A DNA stretch of 64,000 nt from Lota lota (GCA_026745465.1 JACYXH010000826.1:9057224-9121223), one strand, 5' to 3'. Counted from the stretch's first letter, positions 1-13,060 are shown. A program made the numbers and translations. Notes: generated by a model not told the origin, from the letters alone.

Positions 1-1892
1 CTATCCTTAAGAAATACCGGAGACATGCCATGGAGCAGTTCAGACTGAACTTTAACTTTATAACAAATGTAAAAGCAGTTTGTGTGTTGTTAAACAGCGA
101 GGACATTCTAATTATAACAAAGGTCTGATCCATTACTCAGTTCCCATAGTTTATAGGGACCTTGGGAAGTGAGGTCATGTTAACCGGTCAATTTATAGAC
201 CATTTGAAAATAAAGTCTTGGCTGTTGTGGTTTTCCACCATCAAGTACGAGTCATTGCCGTGTTTACATTGAGAAAATGTTAAATCCTATCATAATACCT
301 GCACAGGAACTAACATGGACAGGTCACCCAGGGTGCAGTAAGATGGCCTGTCTCCAGACACGCTGACAATCATTTCCAACAGCACTGCCAGGCATGAAAA
401 CCAAATATGGATCGACTCACAAATGTTTTATTAAATAGGCTTCAATCAAATAAACAACGGCATTGTTCACCCTGTCCCAATAAAAAAGCATTGTAAATCA
501 ATGTCCAAGTTGGTGGTGTTGGGAAGGTCTCACATAAACAGAACTTGTTTCTCTCAAGAGTGTGTGTGAAGTGTGGTGAGTGTGGGGTTTTGAGTCAATA
601 GAGTGACCTAAGCATTTTATAAATCTCTAAATTGTGTGTGATGGTGCAGAAATGTCCACTAATCTTTTTGCAAGCCATTGGACGGAGATCGATGCTACCT
701 GGAAGTAGGTAAGAATATGCCAAGTGCTAAGCATGTAAATCAAATCTATTTAATTAGTTACTTATTACAGAAATATTGTCTAATCTCTGAACGTATTCAC
801 AACTGTTTATCTAGGGTCCAACTATAGCGGTTTTATCTGGGGCCCCATCGTTATCACTAGGAAGGAGGGCACCACACTGGTTTGGTTGTGATAAATCAGT
901 CACTTTGAGTATATAAAATAAGAGCAATGAGTTCAGATCTCAAATATATTCAGTTCACACAGACACACTAAACTACAACCAATCATACATACACATACAC
1001 AGACACAAACATAAAACATTAACCAATCCTGAGAAGACTGTGAAATGTTCTCCATTACACTAAGGCTAGTTATAACACCGTTTTTGCAGACCTGTTGAGG
1101 AATTGAATTTCTGTCATGGTGCCGATGCTAAGTATTGATGTTAGAATAAAAATGTAACTGGAAAAAGCCTGGCAAGTCCAGTAAATCTATGGATAGTTAG
1201 ACTCGGTGACCCCACTACCGTTCTCTGTACAAGTGTCATGGAAGCAAGACCTCAGAGGGAATACAGAACAAGAGGCACGTTTGTAAAGAGCCACTTTGAT
1301 GTCGTATTTTAAACAACATCGGTATGGACAACATTAAACTTTTACAGCAAAGACAAACACAAAGCCAGGAACTGTAAGTGACTGCATGTTTCCAAATCCC
1401 TGCATGACAAAATGGACTAGTCTTTCCTAGCAAATACTTCCACAGAATAAATTTCCGATTTCATTCTTTCTCTCAACAGCTGCATACTTCATAGTAGTTC
1501 AATGAATACAAGTTGTTGTTCTCAATTGTTTTGACTGATTATGAGCGCAATCAGATTTTGACTGCAATCAGTCATATACACAGCAAGTTGCTCTTGAATC
1601 TGGAAACTTGTCTTAGAATGTCTGTTTCGGATTGTTGGATGTAATCCAGCGGTTTGAATTCATTGATCTTTTGCTTTTTCGGGTTTGTCGATGCGGAAGG
1701 AGAAGCTGTGTAGTACTTAAAACAGGTCCTCCGTACTATAAATAAAGCGCTGATCTCAGACACTTGCCTCCCTATATGTGTGGGCCTGATTGCTCTGCGA
1801 TAACCACCCAGAAGCCTGTTATCAGCGAAGCCACAACACTTGACTCCACACGCCACTACCAAATGGCCAAGCCTGCTTCAAAATGTGCCTTT

Positions 1893-2014
1893 CGTTAGAC
1901 ATTAATAATGGCCTGCATCTCACCAACAGAAGGTTAGATGATCCGCATGGCTTTCAATAGACGTTTATAATGACCTGCATCTCACCAACAGAAGGCAAAA
2001 TCGTCTGCATGGCT
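1893..2014. repeat. imperfect tandem duplication, about 60 bp unit
   Basis: Two adjacent copies share CCTGCATCTCACCAACAGAA, each preceded by a TTAGAC/ATAGAC-like stretch and followed by a GCATGGCT block. The copies differ at several bases, so the duplication is not recent. It lies in me1 intron 3 and has no apparent coding role. Confidence 0.7.
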
Positions 2015-4079
2015 GAGAAGGCAAAATCGTGTTTTTTTTCGTTTTTTTTTTTTAAGTGCATCTTCTGTGATCTTTAACATGTTAGTCAATGCCATTTTAT
2101 CAATATAAAAAATAATACTGTAATTATGAAATAAAACCGTTTTTGCCAGTCTTTCTACTCTGCTCCAAACTCTGGTCCCGTCATCACGACAAAGAGACAT
2201 AAACTCAGAGAGGCTAGGCCAACGCCACGGTGTGTGTGGATGTGCGGAGCTCTGTCTGGGGAGCAGTTGATTGTTGATGGCTGTGTCCAAGAGGGTTACG
2301 CTTCTCGCACACTGATAGTATAATGCCACATGAGTGTTGCATTCCATATACAACATCGCTCATAGCCTCCTCAAGAAAGTGTACAAGCTTAAAAGAAAGA
2401 AGCACAAAATTGCCTTGCCGCAAAGCAAGTGTGTTCAAATAGCCTGCTTCTAGGCTATCCTGAGTTCTACCGCTAGCCTATACTTATATACTTGTATCTG
2501 GTTGTCTTGGGAACTTGGTAGGCAAGTGACTAGAGGTTAGGCATTTTCCTCAATGATACGACTGCGGGCATTCGACTAGGGGCATTGAGAATCAAACCCA
2601 GTACCTTTCAGAAGCTGGTCAAATACCCTACCCCACCACTTTATCCTGCAGCAGACATAATGAGATTCAAGATGCAACCACTCAGAAGCTGTGATCGGCC
2701 ACAATGTAGAAGTTATAACCTATTCAGTACCTTATAATCACAATGGTGGAAAACATTGTGTAAAAAACATTGTGTAAACATGTTGCCAATCAATGTAGAT
2801 GCATTTTTACCAGTAAATTAAAGATGGACAACCTTAATAAATAATGCGTAACTTAATAAGACCTGACATGAACATTTGAAGGACACATTGTAATTATGCT
2901 TTGCTTTAAATTGATTCATGGATGGAAGATGCATGGACCCTGGCTTGATACGAGCAATCCCTCCTCTTATTATGAATGCTGCAAGAACCATATGTTGCAA
3001 CCAATTCTCCCATCACTCCAATGACTTTCAAGCTGTGCCAGATCAGATTTGTACATACATCTGCTAACTCTACACACAGGTTATCACAATCAGTCATAGC
3101 ATTCTTCTCTCTTTTTTTTTTTAATCACATCCTGAATGATTTCCCAGCCTCAGCCGGTCTTCAGGAGTTGGCCTGTCATCAATTCTTGCAGTCGTACTAA
3201 AAATCTGTAGGAAATAGGTCCCTTTTACTGGGTTAGTCTTTCCCTGTCAACCCCGCAAACAAACTCTGTTCATAGTAAAAAAAAAAAAACTAAACTTGTG
3301 TTGACGGTTACTCTAAATGTAAATATTTGTTTGAGTCTTGTTTGTCCTCATTAACAGTATTGATTCTGTCGTGGAATATGTTTGCCAGCTATCCTTTTGC
3401 CTATCTGTACTGTACCCTCGTATCCCAATTTGTCTGTGTAGCATATCTTCATGCCTATTGTCTTTATGTGTAAGTGATTCTTGGTCTCCATTGTATGAGG
3501 TTGTCTGCACTTCTGACAGTCCCATCCTCTTGCCCTCTTCCCCCATACTCATGTCAGCATTCCTTCTCTTTGTTAGTGCTTCCCTCTCTGTCCATGGATG
3601 CTTTCTCTTGTCTATCAGTGTCTTAGGCTTAGGAGAGGCTGTTGAATGTAGGAATGTACAGCCTGCTTGAAAACTGCTGTAAAAGAAAAAGGACTACACA
3701 TAATAAAATACACAAACTTGACTTGATTTAATGGTGCTCCAAGAGCTTTGACACCTTTTCAAGGAAAATCAACAGTGAAACTAGTAGAGACACTTAAACG
3801 AGCCCATGAGACTGATGCATTACTACTCTCACACTAATAGTCCATATGTATACAGTGAGGGAAAAAAGTATTTGATCCCCTGCTGATTTTGTATTTTTGC
3901 CCAACTGACAAAGACATGATCAGTCTATAATTTTAATGGTAGGTTTATTTGAACAGTGAGAGACAAAATAACAAATAAATCCAGAAAAACGCATGTCAAA
4001 AATTTTATGATTTTATTTGCATTTTAATGAGGGAAATAAGTATTTGACCCCCTCTCAATCAGAAAGATTTCTGGCTCCT

Positions 4080-4174
4080 AGGTGTCTTTTATACAGGTAG
4101 CGAGCTGAGATTAGGAGCACACTCTTAAAGGGAGCGCTCCTAATCTCAGTTTGTTACCTGTATAAAAGACACCT
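4080..4174. repeat. palindromic hairpin inside the Tc1 element
   Basis: The left arm begins AGGTGTCTTTTATACAGGTA and the right arm ends TACCTGTATAAAAGACACCT. The arms are about 40 nt each and include GATTAGGAGC/GCTCCTAATC, with a short central loop. It lies between the left terminal repeat and the transposase start and is known from related fish copies as part of the element. Confidence 0.85.
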
Positions 4175-4213
4175 GTCCACAGAAGCAATCAATCAGATTA
4201 CAAACTCTCCACC

Positions 4214-5181
4214 ATGGCCAAGACCAAACAGCTCTCCAAGGATGTCAGGGACATCACAAGGCTGGAATGGGCTACAAGACCATCGCCAAGCAGCTTGGTG
4301 AGAAGGTGATAACAGTTGGTGCGATTATTCGCAAATGGAAGAAACACAAAAGAACTGTCAATCTCCCTCGGCCTGGGGCTCCATGCAAGATCTCACCTCG
4401 TGGAGTTGCAATGATGGTGAGAACGGTGAGGAATCAGCCCAGAACTACACGGGAGGATCTTGTCAATGATCTCAAGGCAGCTGGGACCATAGTCACCAAG
4501 AAAACAACTGGTAACGCACTACGCCGTGAAGGACTGAAATCCTGCAGCGCCCGCAAGGTCCCCCTGCTCAAGAAAGCACATATACAGGCCCGTCTGAAGT
4601 TTGCCAATGAACATCTGAATGATTCAGAGGAGAACTGGGTGACAGTGTTGTGGTCAGATGAGACCAAAATCGAGCTCTTTGGCATCAACTCAACTCGCCG
4701 TGTTTGGAGGAGGAGGGATGCTGCCTATGACCCCAAGAACACCATCCCCACCGTCAAACATGGAGGTGGAAACATTATGCTTTGGGGGTGTTTTTCTGCT
4801 AAGGGGACAGGACAACTTCACTGCATCAAAGGGATGATGAACGGCGCCATGTACCGTCAAATCTTGGGTGAGAACCTCCTTCCCTCAGCCAGGGCATTGA
4901 AAATGGGTCGTGGATGGGTATTCCAGCATGACAATGACCCAAAACACACAGCCAAGGCAACAAAGGAGTGGCTCAAGAAGAAGCGCATTAAGGTCCGGAA
5001 GTGGCCTAGCCAGTCTCTAGACCTTAATCCCATAGAAAATCTGTGCAAGGAACTGAAGGTTCGGGTTGCCAAACGTCAGTCTCAAAACCTTAATGACTTG
5101 GAGAAGATCTGCAAAGAGGAGTGGGACAAAATCCCTTCTGAGATGTGTGCAAACCTGGTGGCCAACTACAAGAAACGTTAG
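4214..5181 (+). pseudogene. Tc1-like transposase, broken
   Basis: The transposase binds the terminal repeats and cuts and pastes the element. The family start ACCATGGCCAAGACC is at 4214, but a short deletion near 4255 shifts the frame, so the long open stretch (304 codons) begins at 4267 with [13 protein letters not shown]. It contains the paired helix-turn-helix region (KTIAKQLG, later [13 protein letters not shown]) and the DD34E catalytic core. Its acidic residues can be seen in [16 protein letters not shown] and LNPIEN. A stop directly after NYKKR removes roughly 14 residues compared with the family end LTSVIANKGFATKY, which can still be read after the stop. LDLNPIEN and ENLCKELK differ from the commoner PDLNPIEN and ENLWRELK. 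A dead copy is the best reading. Confidence 0.92.
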
Positions 5182-6359
5182 ACCTCTGTGATTGCCAACA
5201 AGGGTTTTGCCACCAAGTACTAAGTCATGTTTTGCAGAGGGGTCAAATACTTATTTCCCTCATTAAAATGCTAATCAATTTATAACATTTTTGACATGCG
5301 TTTCTCTGGATATATTTGTTGTTATTCTGTCTCTCACTGTTCAAATAAACCTACTATTAAAATTATAGACTGATCATCTCTTTGTCAGTGGGCAAGCATA
5401 CAAAATCAGCAGGGGATCAAATACTTTTTTCTCTCACTGTATTATTTCTACACATGGTAGTAAAGGGTGAATGGTTGTCACTATCCAACAAAACAACTCT
5501 CACTCCTCCTCTGTCTCTTTCCACAGGGCCCAGTATGAGAAGAGTGCATATTGGCTCGGAACCTGCTAATAGAGCCAGCGAGGCCAGTGTTGTTTTCTCG
5601 CTGGTGTGCTGTTCACCAAACCCCCTGATGCCTGATACCCAGAGTCCTAACCTTCCAGCCCACGCACTCTGGCAGTGGCTCCTGGCGTGCTGCTCTTCAA
5701 GCTGAGGGGGAGAATAAAAAGATTCCTCCACTCAGCTCGGCATCGGAGGGAATACGCTCACAAAGAATATTTTCCACGTGGCTCTGAAAAGGTTGGGAGA
5801 AGGAAAAGTCGGGTTGTCCGCTAACATTTTGTTGCATGAGCGGGGATGAATATGGTGGCCCGGTTATTTGCATGTCTCCAAGTTACGCATTCAAAATACA
5901 CAGTCAAGATCTAGCATGGCCAGTTTTGTATTAATAAGTAAAGACACTGTAGAGACTTGTTTGGTGTGCTTGATTTCTTAACTGCTCATCAACACCTTTG
6001 AGACTGCAACTGTGTTTAGGGGCTATTCAAATAAAGATTGATTTGCCCTGACAGACATGCACTTTTGAATACGGCTGCCTGATCAAATTAGTTTTTAACC
6101 ACCCATAAGTTGCCTTTTGTATGTGAATACAGTCACATCGGGACCCTGCAGGCTTTTGGGCGAGTGAGTCATTGAGCAGGTATTTCAGTGGACTGACAGC
6201 AGAACATGCTGATGACAGACAGTTGACTAGGGTGGTCTGTGTTCCCTCCGTTGCAGTTAACTAACAACACTTCTTGCCAAGTACATACAATCAGAGGAAT
6301 AGGGTCACATCACATGAGGGAACTCTGGTCCAAATTTCACACAGCAGGGCCCTGCAGAG

Positions 6360-6360
<1 letters not shown>

Positions 6361-6413
<53 letters not shown>
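6361..6413. repeat. (TG)n microsatellite
   Basis: About 26 uninterrupted TG units, 233 nt downstream of the me1 exon 3 donor on the transcribed strand, where they read as CA repeats. Confidence 0.97.
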
Positions 6414-6414
<1 letters not shown>

Positions 6415-6645
6415 GCTGTATCAGCACTCTATCTAGGACCGATTACACTTGGACCCGATTAAGCTATTTGAGAGGAGAGGTGTACCTCCGGATAAGTGTG
6501 TGTGTGTGAGTGTCTGTGAGAGTGAGTGAGTGTGAGAGAGAAAGAGACAGAGCGTTAAAGAGTGAGTGAGTGAGTAAGAAAGCGTGTGAGTTCAAGAGTG
6601 AGTGAGTGAGCAAGTGAGTGTGTGCGTGCTTGCGTGGTGCCTCAC

Positions 6646-6795
6646 CTAGGTCTCCTGAACGTCAGGCCGTAGAGCTGGCAGGCCAGGCCCACAGTGGGTG
6701 TGTACACAATGGGCATGAACCTCTCTATGTCTGATGTGAGCACCCTGTAGAAGAGCTTCTCGTTGCGATCCTGGAGCCCCATCAGAAACACGTAT
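6646..6795 (-). CDS. me1 coding exon 3 (malic enzyme)
   Basis: The exon encodes [40 protein letters not shown] and [10 protein letters not shown]. The first Arg is split with exon 2 (AG|A) and the exon ends in AG. Malic enzyme converts malate to pyruvate with NADP reduction in the cytosol. The block [11 protein letters not shown] and the signature VYTPTVG, which holds the catalytic Tyr, are diagnostic. The acceptor is CCCCCTAG|ATACG and the donor AG|GTGAGG. Length is 150 nt and both phases fit the neighbouring exons. Relatives are ME2 and ME3. FSLEERQQL in exon 2 and the prss35/snap91 neighbours favour ME1, although exon 3 alone would not separate ME1 from ME3. Confidence 0.95.
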   Translation of the reverse strand: MRVSDGAPGSQREALLQGAHIRHREVHAHCVHTHCGPGLPALRPDVQET

Positions 6796-6928
6796 CTAGG
6801 GGGAAGAGAACATGACGACAGGGAAGGGGATCACATCTCTGTGTTAATCTCCAACATTCCATTCCAAAATCTGGAGATCGAGGGTTTATCAAACGCAGAT
6901 GCATACATGTGTGTGACCTTGAAGAAGG

Positions 6929-7220
6929 TCTGTTATAACATAGTAGGACTGCTGGATCAGAAGTTCTGCTATAACATAGTAGGACTGCTGGATCAGAGGT
7001 TCTGCTGTAACATAGTAGGACTGCTGGATCAGAAGTTCTGCTTTAACATAGTAGGACTGCTGGATCAGAGGTTCTGCTGTAACATAGTAGGACTGCTGGA
7101 TCAGAAGTTCTGCTTTAACATAGTAGGACTGCTGGATCAGAGGTTCTGCTGTAACATAGTAGGACTGCTGGATCAAAGTTCTGCTGTAACATAGAACGAC
7201 TGCTGGATAAAAAGTTCTGC
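6929..7220. repeat. 36-bp minisatellite, about eight copies
   Basis: The tandem unit is 36 bp and contains AACATAGTAGGACTGCTGGA. Eight copies and a partial ninth can be counted. Units 3-6 alternate between two variants (CTGCTGTAAC...AGAAGTT and CTGCTTTAAC...AGAGGTT), giving a 72-bp higher-order period. The last full copies are more diverged. Because 36 is a multiple of three, the array stays open on both strands with a 12-residue repeat, but I do not regard it as coding. It lies in me1 intron 2, about 130 bp upstream of exon 3. Confidence 0.95.
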
Positions 7221-9388
7221 ATCACAGAACTTTCCATCAAGGCCTGAAAACAAGGAGCCTCTTGTTGTAAGGTTGAAAAAAAACATGCTTAGCCTTTCTG
7301 CTATTGGCCAGTGTGAAGCAGCCATGCTGTACATGCTACTGACAGCAGTTCTTTCATAATCCCCCCTCCCCCCAACTACACATACACACACACACACACA
7401 CCTTGTTCTAGGCATCCTCATCTCATGATAAAACACCTGGAACAGGGTGCTCCAAATGATCATTATTGGAGAGAGAGAGTGCGAGACGTTCAGTTACATG
7501 GGCTTAGCGCTAAGAGAGAGGGAGGGACTTCCGATAGAGGGATCTCCGTCACATGTTTCGGATATTGCTCTGTCAATTTCTATGTAAACAAAACCTCCAT
7601 ATTCCGTCTCCTTGTCTTTGCTTTTGTTGTTCTTGTCATCTTCTTGTTCTTCTCACTCCGGGGACTGTTAACTGGCATGCACAGCTCATAGGAAGAAAGA
7701 GAAACGAAATTGTGTTGTGGTAGACCGGGATAACAATTCACAACCCTCTCACTGTCAACCATCAACTTAGCGGGGCCAATGAGCTTTTATGATGTCAACC
7801 CCATCACACTAGTGGTGGAGTTGACCTATTGTGGGTCTTATTGTGGGCGAGTATTTGCACACAATGCAAGTGTGTCCAAGCCCTTAGAGAAGTCCTTCAG
7901 CTTCATATGTTTAGTAACTGTAGACGGTGCAAGTGCTTGTCCCGCCCAGGAGACAGGAACAAAAGGAGTTTAAACGTGGACACGGATCGATGTTGGCTTA
8001 GCAACTCTGGCCTTCCCTTTGTAGGTATTCCACTGATGCAGCCAGAACAAATCGGAATCAATTAGGTGGAGTACACCACGGGACTCGGCTTTTCCACACT
8101 CATTCTAAACTTGTATGAGCACAACCATTTTCCAAGAGGGGATTGTGAATTCCGGGGTTTCCCATATTACCATATTCCCCGATGCAATGTTTTTGTTGGC
8201 CTAACCTCGCAAATAAACGTTTCCCCTCTCGACAAAATTGTCATTGTACATACTTAGCCTACTCTTTCATTCCAGCCAATTATTGTTTGAACTTGAAAGC
8301 CTTGCAAGCTTGTTTGAAATCTTCTTAAAAAGGCACGAGAAATGCCTTGAGGCTGCTTCGTTTTCCTTTTTTTTTTTATTCCCAAGACGGTTGGTGTTTG
8401 GGAAAGAACGATTCAAAACATTCAGTGAGCCTGAGATCTGGCCATTAGACCAAGTGACAACAACATACCAAAAAAGGCTGGGGGGAAACAGATTGCATGT
8501 AAACACGACATGGGTTGAGAAACAGCAGACAAATAGCCGTCTTTAGTCCGCTGGACCAAAGCCCGCAGCTGGAAGGCACTCTGGATCACGGATCGTTATT
8601 GTGACATGAATAGGGCATGGGAATGGCCACAGAAAGGTTGTAATAGCTTGTGAATTGTACCAACAGGCTATAGTGCCACCGTGCCTCAGTTAAATTGAGA
8701 AAGAATAATAGGGTTTGAATGGATCATTGTTATATGACATCCACGTCACTGAACTGTCTCGATATGATGAGTCACAGACAGGGAGCTGCTTGAAATCACA
8801 TTATATTCGGCAAGAAACAAATCACTACATAAATGATAGAGTGCTTTCAAGCAATAATTCAAAACAAGAACACTAGGAACACATAGCTTCAACCCTGAAA
8901 CCCAAGCATGGTGTATCTCTCATGGAAATCTTTGATAGGTGAAAATTGATCTCAAAATATTAAAGGATGCATTGGGGTACAACAATCTCATATCACTATA
9001 GGGACATCACTTTAAATTCAAGCGATTCAATTGACATTTTCACGTGGTCTCTGTGGAGGATCTAAAAGCTCTACAGCAGGCAGGAGGAGAGCAGGGGGGA
9101 GATGGAGAAGACAAGGAGAAGAGCAGCAGAGCAGAGATTTGTTCAGTAAACAGTAAGGTGTTTAGGGACGAACGTAAATCTCATCTGTAATCCCTCCCTC
9201 TCCTCCTGTTGAAGTCTGGCAGATGATCCCGTCCTCACAGGCATGTGGGTCTTAATCCAACACACTTGCTTTGGGACCGATATCGACGAGTAAAACAACA
9301 CACTGACATGGGACTGATACACACTGCAGACTCATGATATGCTGGTATTACTTCCAATGTATTTTCAAGACGGAGAAAGACAAGATAA

Positions 9389-9509
<121 letters not shown>

Positions 9510-9559
9510 CCATCCAAATGTGTTTTAAGTATGTGTGCATGCATGTTCTATCCTCTCAC

Positions 9560-9693
9560 CTGTCCAGGTCATCCTTCTTCATGTCGTAGTTGCGCTGCAC
9601 CCGGAGCAGCTGGATGTCCTGGGTGATGAAGCAGGGAGGCAGCAGACCGTGGATACCCAGCTGCTGGCGCTCCTCCAGGGAGAAGGCCATGCC
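9560..9693 (-). CDS. me1 coding exon 2 (malic enzyme)
   Basis: The exon encodes [40 protein letters not shown] and DDLD, then AG of a split Arg codon. This is the N-terminal helical domain of malic enzyme. The best match I recall is the GMAFTLEERQQLNIHGLLPP stretch of vertebrate ME1. The acceptor is TTCTCAG|GGC and the donor ACAG|GTGAGA. Its 134 nt join exon 1 in phase 0 and exon 3 in phase 2. Confidence 0.95.
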
Positions 9694-10017
9694 CTGAGAA
9701 CACAAGATGGATGGATGACGACGGATAGGGACATTTTCACCCACGATATATTGTCACATAAAGGTTTTTAGTTTTTAATTGTCGTTTTGGTATTTTTGTC
9801 AGCCTCCTAATAAATTTGCTAAAATAGATAAAACACTGCATAACACAAAAGGTAGACAGTGTTTTTAAAAGTAGGTTCAGTCTTTAATGGGGTTAATACA
9901 GCTAGGGTTCTGTCTATTTGCTGATCGTCCAATTGATTAATACAGCTAGGCGGTAGTTCGCCGGTTTATGCAAATATATTCAAAAAATGTTATCTTGTTC
10001 AAACTATTATTTGTGCA

Positions 10018-10450
10018 GCCCTAATGAACAGTAGCCTGGGAACCAGACAAATCTCATTAGCTCATGTTTCATTTGCTCTGCAGATAGGGTCAGGCTCCCC
10101 TCCCATACACGAGATAGAACGAACAATCGTTTATAAAATATAAGGCGGGATAAATACGATGACGGTGGAGAGGAGCGCCGTAGAGGCCTTTTCAACAACA
10201 ATAAAGATGGCTGCCGCTGATGAAGAACGGTCTGTTGATTCGCTATCGAGATAGTACTAAACGAAATGGACGGTATATTTTCACTAGAAGAAAAACAAAC
10301 TTAAAGCTTTTGTTAAGAAGAAAGATATTTTTTGTCGTTCAGTGCTGCGTCACCCACTTAGATGCAATGATTGATTGTAGGCCAATCAGAGGCATTTTGG
10401 TCTGCGCCTGTTGGTGATGCCCCTTGGAAATCGAAAATGCCAGGTTAAAA
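10018..10450. repeat. possible old interspersed repeat, type unknown
   Basis: The stretch begins near AGTAGCCTGGGAACCAGACA and ends near CCCCTTGGAAATC. The first signature and the phrase AAGATGGCTGCCGCTGATGA feel familiar from repeated DNA in other fish genomes, but I see no terminal repeats or target duplication. The call rests on recollection only. Confidence 0.3.
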
Positions 10451-11392
10451 GAACAGTACCAACAACAAGAAAAAGACATAGACCACAACAAACACAGGAT
10501 ATGCAATAGCCATTTCAGATTGTTTCCTTTTGAGTCACTTCACTAACACTTGGTCACACTGGATCCAAATTGTACCTGCCAGAGTAGAAAAAGCTACTGG
10601 CCAAGCACTGTTTTAATATGTTACCCTGCGTTTTTGTGGCTGCCAAACGGTCAAATCTATCCACCACTGGCTGGTGGCAAGTCACACATCACACTTCATT
10701 AGTCACCAGAGGTGGACCTGCCGACCTAGCCACTCGTTATTTATATATATTTGTGTTGAAACTGCTTTTAAAAACATGGCAGGAAGGAGAGCCATGCAAG
10801 GTGACTGATCGATTGGTGGTTACTCGCATTATAGATCACAATGGAATGTGAAGAGCTCTGGTTGTGTGTAATCAGGTCTCTTAAAGCAGTCGTGCTTTTG
10901 CATACATTATAACTACAACTATGAGAATTCTCAGTGCAAGGCTTTAGTAAAGTGCAAGTGTGTTCAAGTGATCATTATTTATGATCTGATATTGTGGAGG
11001 CTTTAAAACATGTGTGCAGTGGGGGAAACATTTGACACATGCCGTCCGAAAAGAGTCGAGTCAATCTGTCAGTGGTGACTGTGCCATGGCGAGTATATCT
11101 ATGAAAGGACGCTGTATGTTTGTCAGAGAATTATCCATCATCTCATCCTCTTCGGCCTGCAGGCATTCACAGCCGCGGGCTAAACTCTTCTCTGGAAAAA
11201 CTCTGAACTTTGAACAACAGAATAATTGGAAAAATATCAATCCATCCATTGTATTTGAGCATTCCAAAAAGAGGAGAGGAACAGCACTGTCAAAACGTGT
11301 TCTGTGTTCTGCTGAGTTGTGTTTGCTCTGAGAGAGAGGCTCCCTTCTCCAGCTTAACCCCACCGGACAATCTGTCTTCAGAGAGCCCCCCT

Positions 11393-11416
11393 CCCCCCCC
11401 CCCCCCCCCCCCCCCC
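11393..11416. repeat. poly-C tract (24 nt)
   Basis: An uninterrupted run of 24 C in me1 intron 1. On the other strand it is a G run able to stack into quadruplexes, and its length is prone to sequencing error. Confidence 0.9.
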
Positions 11417-11603
11417 GTTACCTCATACACCAGTGTGATCACACGCGCACACACGCCTCTTTTTACCCTATCACAGCAGAGAAACATGAATTTTATTGTG
11501 TTACCCAGATGACCTTCCGATGAAGACGATGGCTTGTTAAATGTTGAGGTTGTGACCCTAAAACACCCGGGTCATGTGTCTCTGTCTGCTCCACTGGAGG
11601 AGA

Positions 11604-11641
<38 letters not shown>

Positions 11642-13018
11642 ACTCACAATTATGTCAGGGAAAAACTGCACAGCATCCAGCAGACTCGCTGGCTCCGCTG
11701 ACAGATCTGCCATTCTAAAAATAAAAAACCTTTGTTTTAGAAGACCCCCACATTCCCCGCCACTCTCGCTGAGTGGTCTATGAGGTCATCTGGGCTAGGT
11801 GTTATCTCTCTTGTCTCCATGAAAGACCGACACGCTCAGCCTGCCCGGCTACCATTCTGTTTCCCCGACTGGCAACCGGTGTTGCCAGTCAAGGAGCCAA
11901 TCAGAGAGCCCGGAGACCGCTGAGCAACCACTGGGCTCTCTCTGGACGTCTGCCACGCTGGCTTGGCCCGGCGAACCACAACTGAAACCCAGAATACACG
12001 GAACCAGCACTTTTGCTGTATCTGGTCCTTCTAAAGAGGCTTTTGAGGTTGTTACGAAATGTGCTTGATCACACATACACACAGGAAAATAAGTTTGAGG
12101 AAAACAGAAAAACATACAACATGCAGCAATGCGCATTGGTCTTGATGTCAAACCAACAATCTGCCGTAACCACACTACACTTTCAATTCCTTTCTGCTTC
12201 TATACTTATTTCCATGTAAGTGAACTAAAGAAGCTGAGTTTTAAAGTCATCTCAAGCAATGAGGTTACTTAATGATCTGATGTTTGTTGGAACATTATTG
12301 TTGTTTTTTTAAGGCATCCACAGGAGGCTTTGGCAATATTCTAGGTTGAAACATTCATGTGCTAGGGTTCATTTTCATTGCCATTTTCAACAGTGTACCA
12401 AGTGCACTCTGGGGTTGGTATGTATCATGCGGAGATGCTGCATCAGTCCCAACAGGGTAGCTTGAGCAAGCAAACACTAAAAGGCCCCAGATACGGAACA
12501 AAAAACGAATCATAAGACTTTTCATTTCAATCAATGGACAAAACAATTTCAGCCTGAATGGGAGCTATATTCAACAATCAATGACTCGATTCTCGAGTCC
12601 CGTTTGGTGCCTGTCGCAGTCTGTACTTAAGGGCATCTCAAATAGACACAGCACTCTGGAATTACTACCTCTAAATATAACTCCAAAGTTTTCTGTCGTT
12701 TTCAACAAAGTTGGTGGTTGCCATCAGGCATCCATCAGCTAGTGTTGGCCTAGAGGTTTGGGACATGCTTAGGCCATCATAATCCAATACTCAGGCTCCC
12801 AACGTTGACCATGAGGCATATTAGAGAGAAGAGTGCACAGAAATAAAGGAGCACTTTTAAATACACAAAGTTGGCCCGGTTTTAATAAGGGCCTGTAAAA
12901 TGACACCACACATGTGCAGCACTACTCTTTCATTAGCTGACATACATTTAGTTAATCTAAATCCATGTTTGCTTGCAGTTTGCTATTATTTCAAAAGTAA
13001 AGCCACATCTGGCAATGC

Positions 13019-13020
<2 letters not shown>

Positions 13021-13059
<39 letters not shown>
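13021..13059. repeat. (CA)n microsatellite
   Basis: About 19 CA units in me1 intron 1. Confidence 0.95.

Positions 13060-13060
<1 letters not shown>

Larger units (their letters stand above)
3853..5439 (+). mobile_element. Tc1/mariner DNA transposon, full length but decayed
   Basis: The element is flanked by TA dinucleotides (3851-3852 and 5440-5441), the usual Tc1/mariner target duplication. Its ends are inverted: CAGTGAGGGAAAAAAGTATT on the left is mirrored by a right end finishing in CTCTCACTG. The terminal repeats are about 200 bp. Each carries an outer and an inner copy of a GTATTTGA(T/C)CCCC motif, which is the IR/DR layout of many fish Tc1-like elements. Between the left repeat and the gene is a hairpin at 4080-4174. 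The element contains one transposase gene on the plus strand. From memory it matches a Tc1-like family widespread in salmonids and other teleosts. It sits in me1 intron 3. Confidence 0.95.
1..6645 (-). other. me1 intron 3 (partial), no exon seen
   Basis: This is the intron after me1 coding exon 3, read leftward on the minus strand. The next exon should begin with a GLFITIHD-like peptide, and I could not find it, so it probably lies beyond the left edge. The stretch holds an imperfect tandem duplication near 1.9 kb, the Tc1 element at 3853-5439, a TG microsatellite at 6361-6413 and GAGT-rich simple sequence at 6500-6620. I see nothing else gene-like. Confidence 0.6.

Noticed and set aside
5520-5705. 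Exon-like stretch after CTTTCCACAG at 5526
   Set aside because: The acceptor-like motif is on the strand opposite me1, and the following frame matches no family I know.
6929-7220. CRISPR-like array
   Set aside because: Units are directly adjacent with no unique spacers, and the context is a vertebrate intron, so this is a minisatellite.
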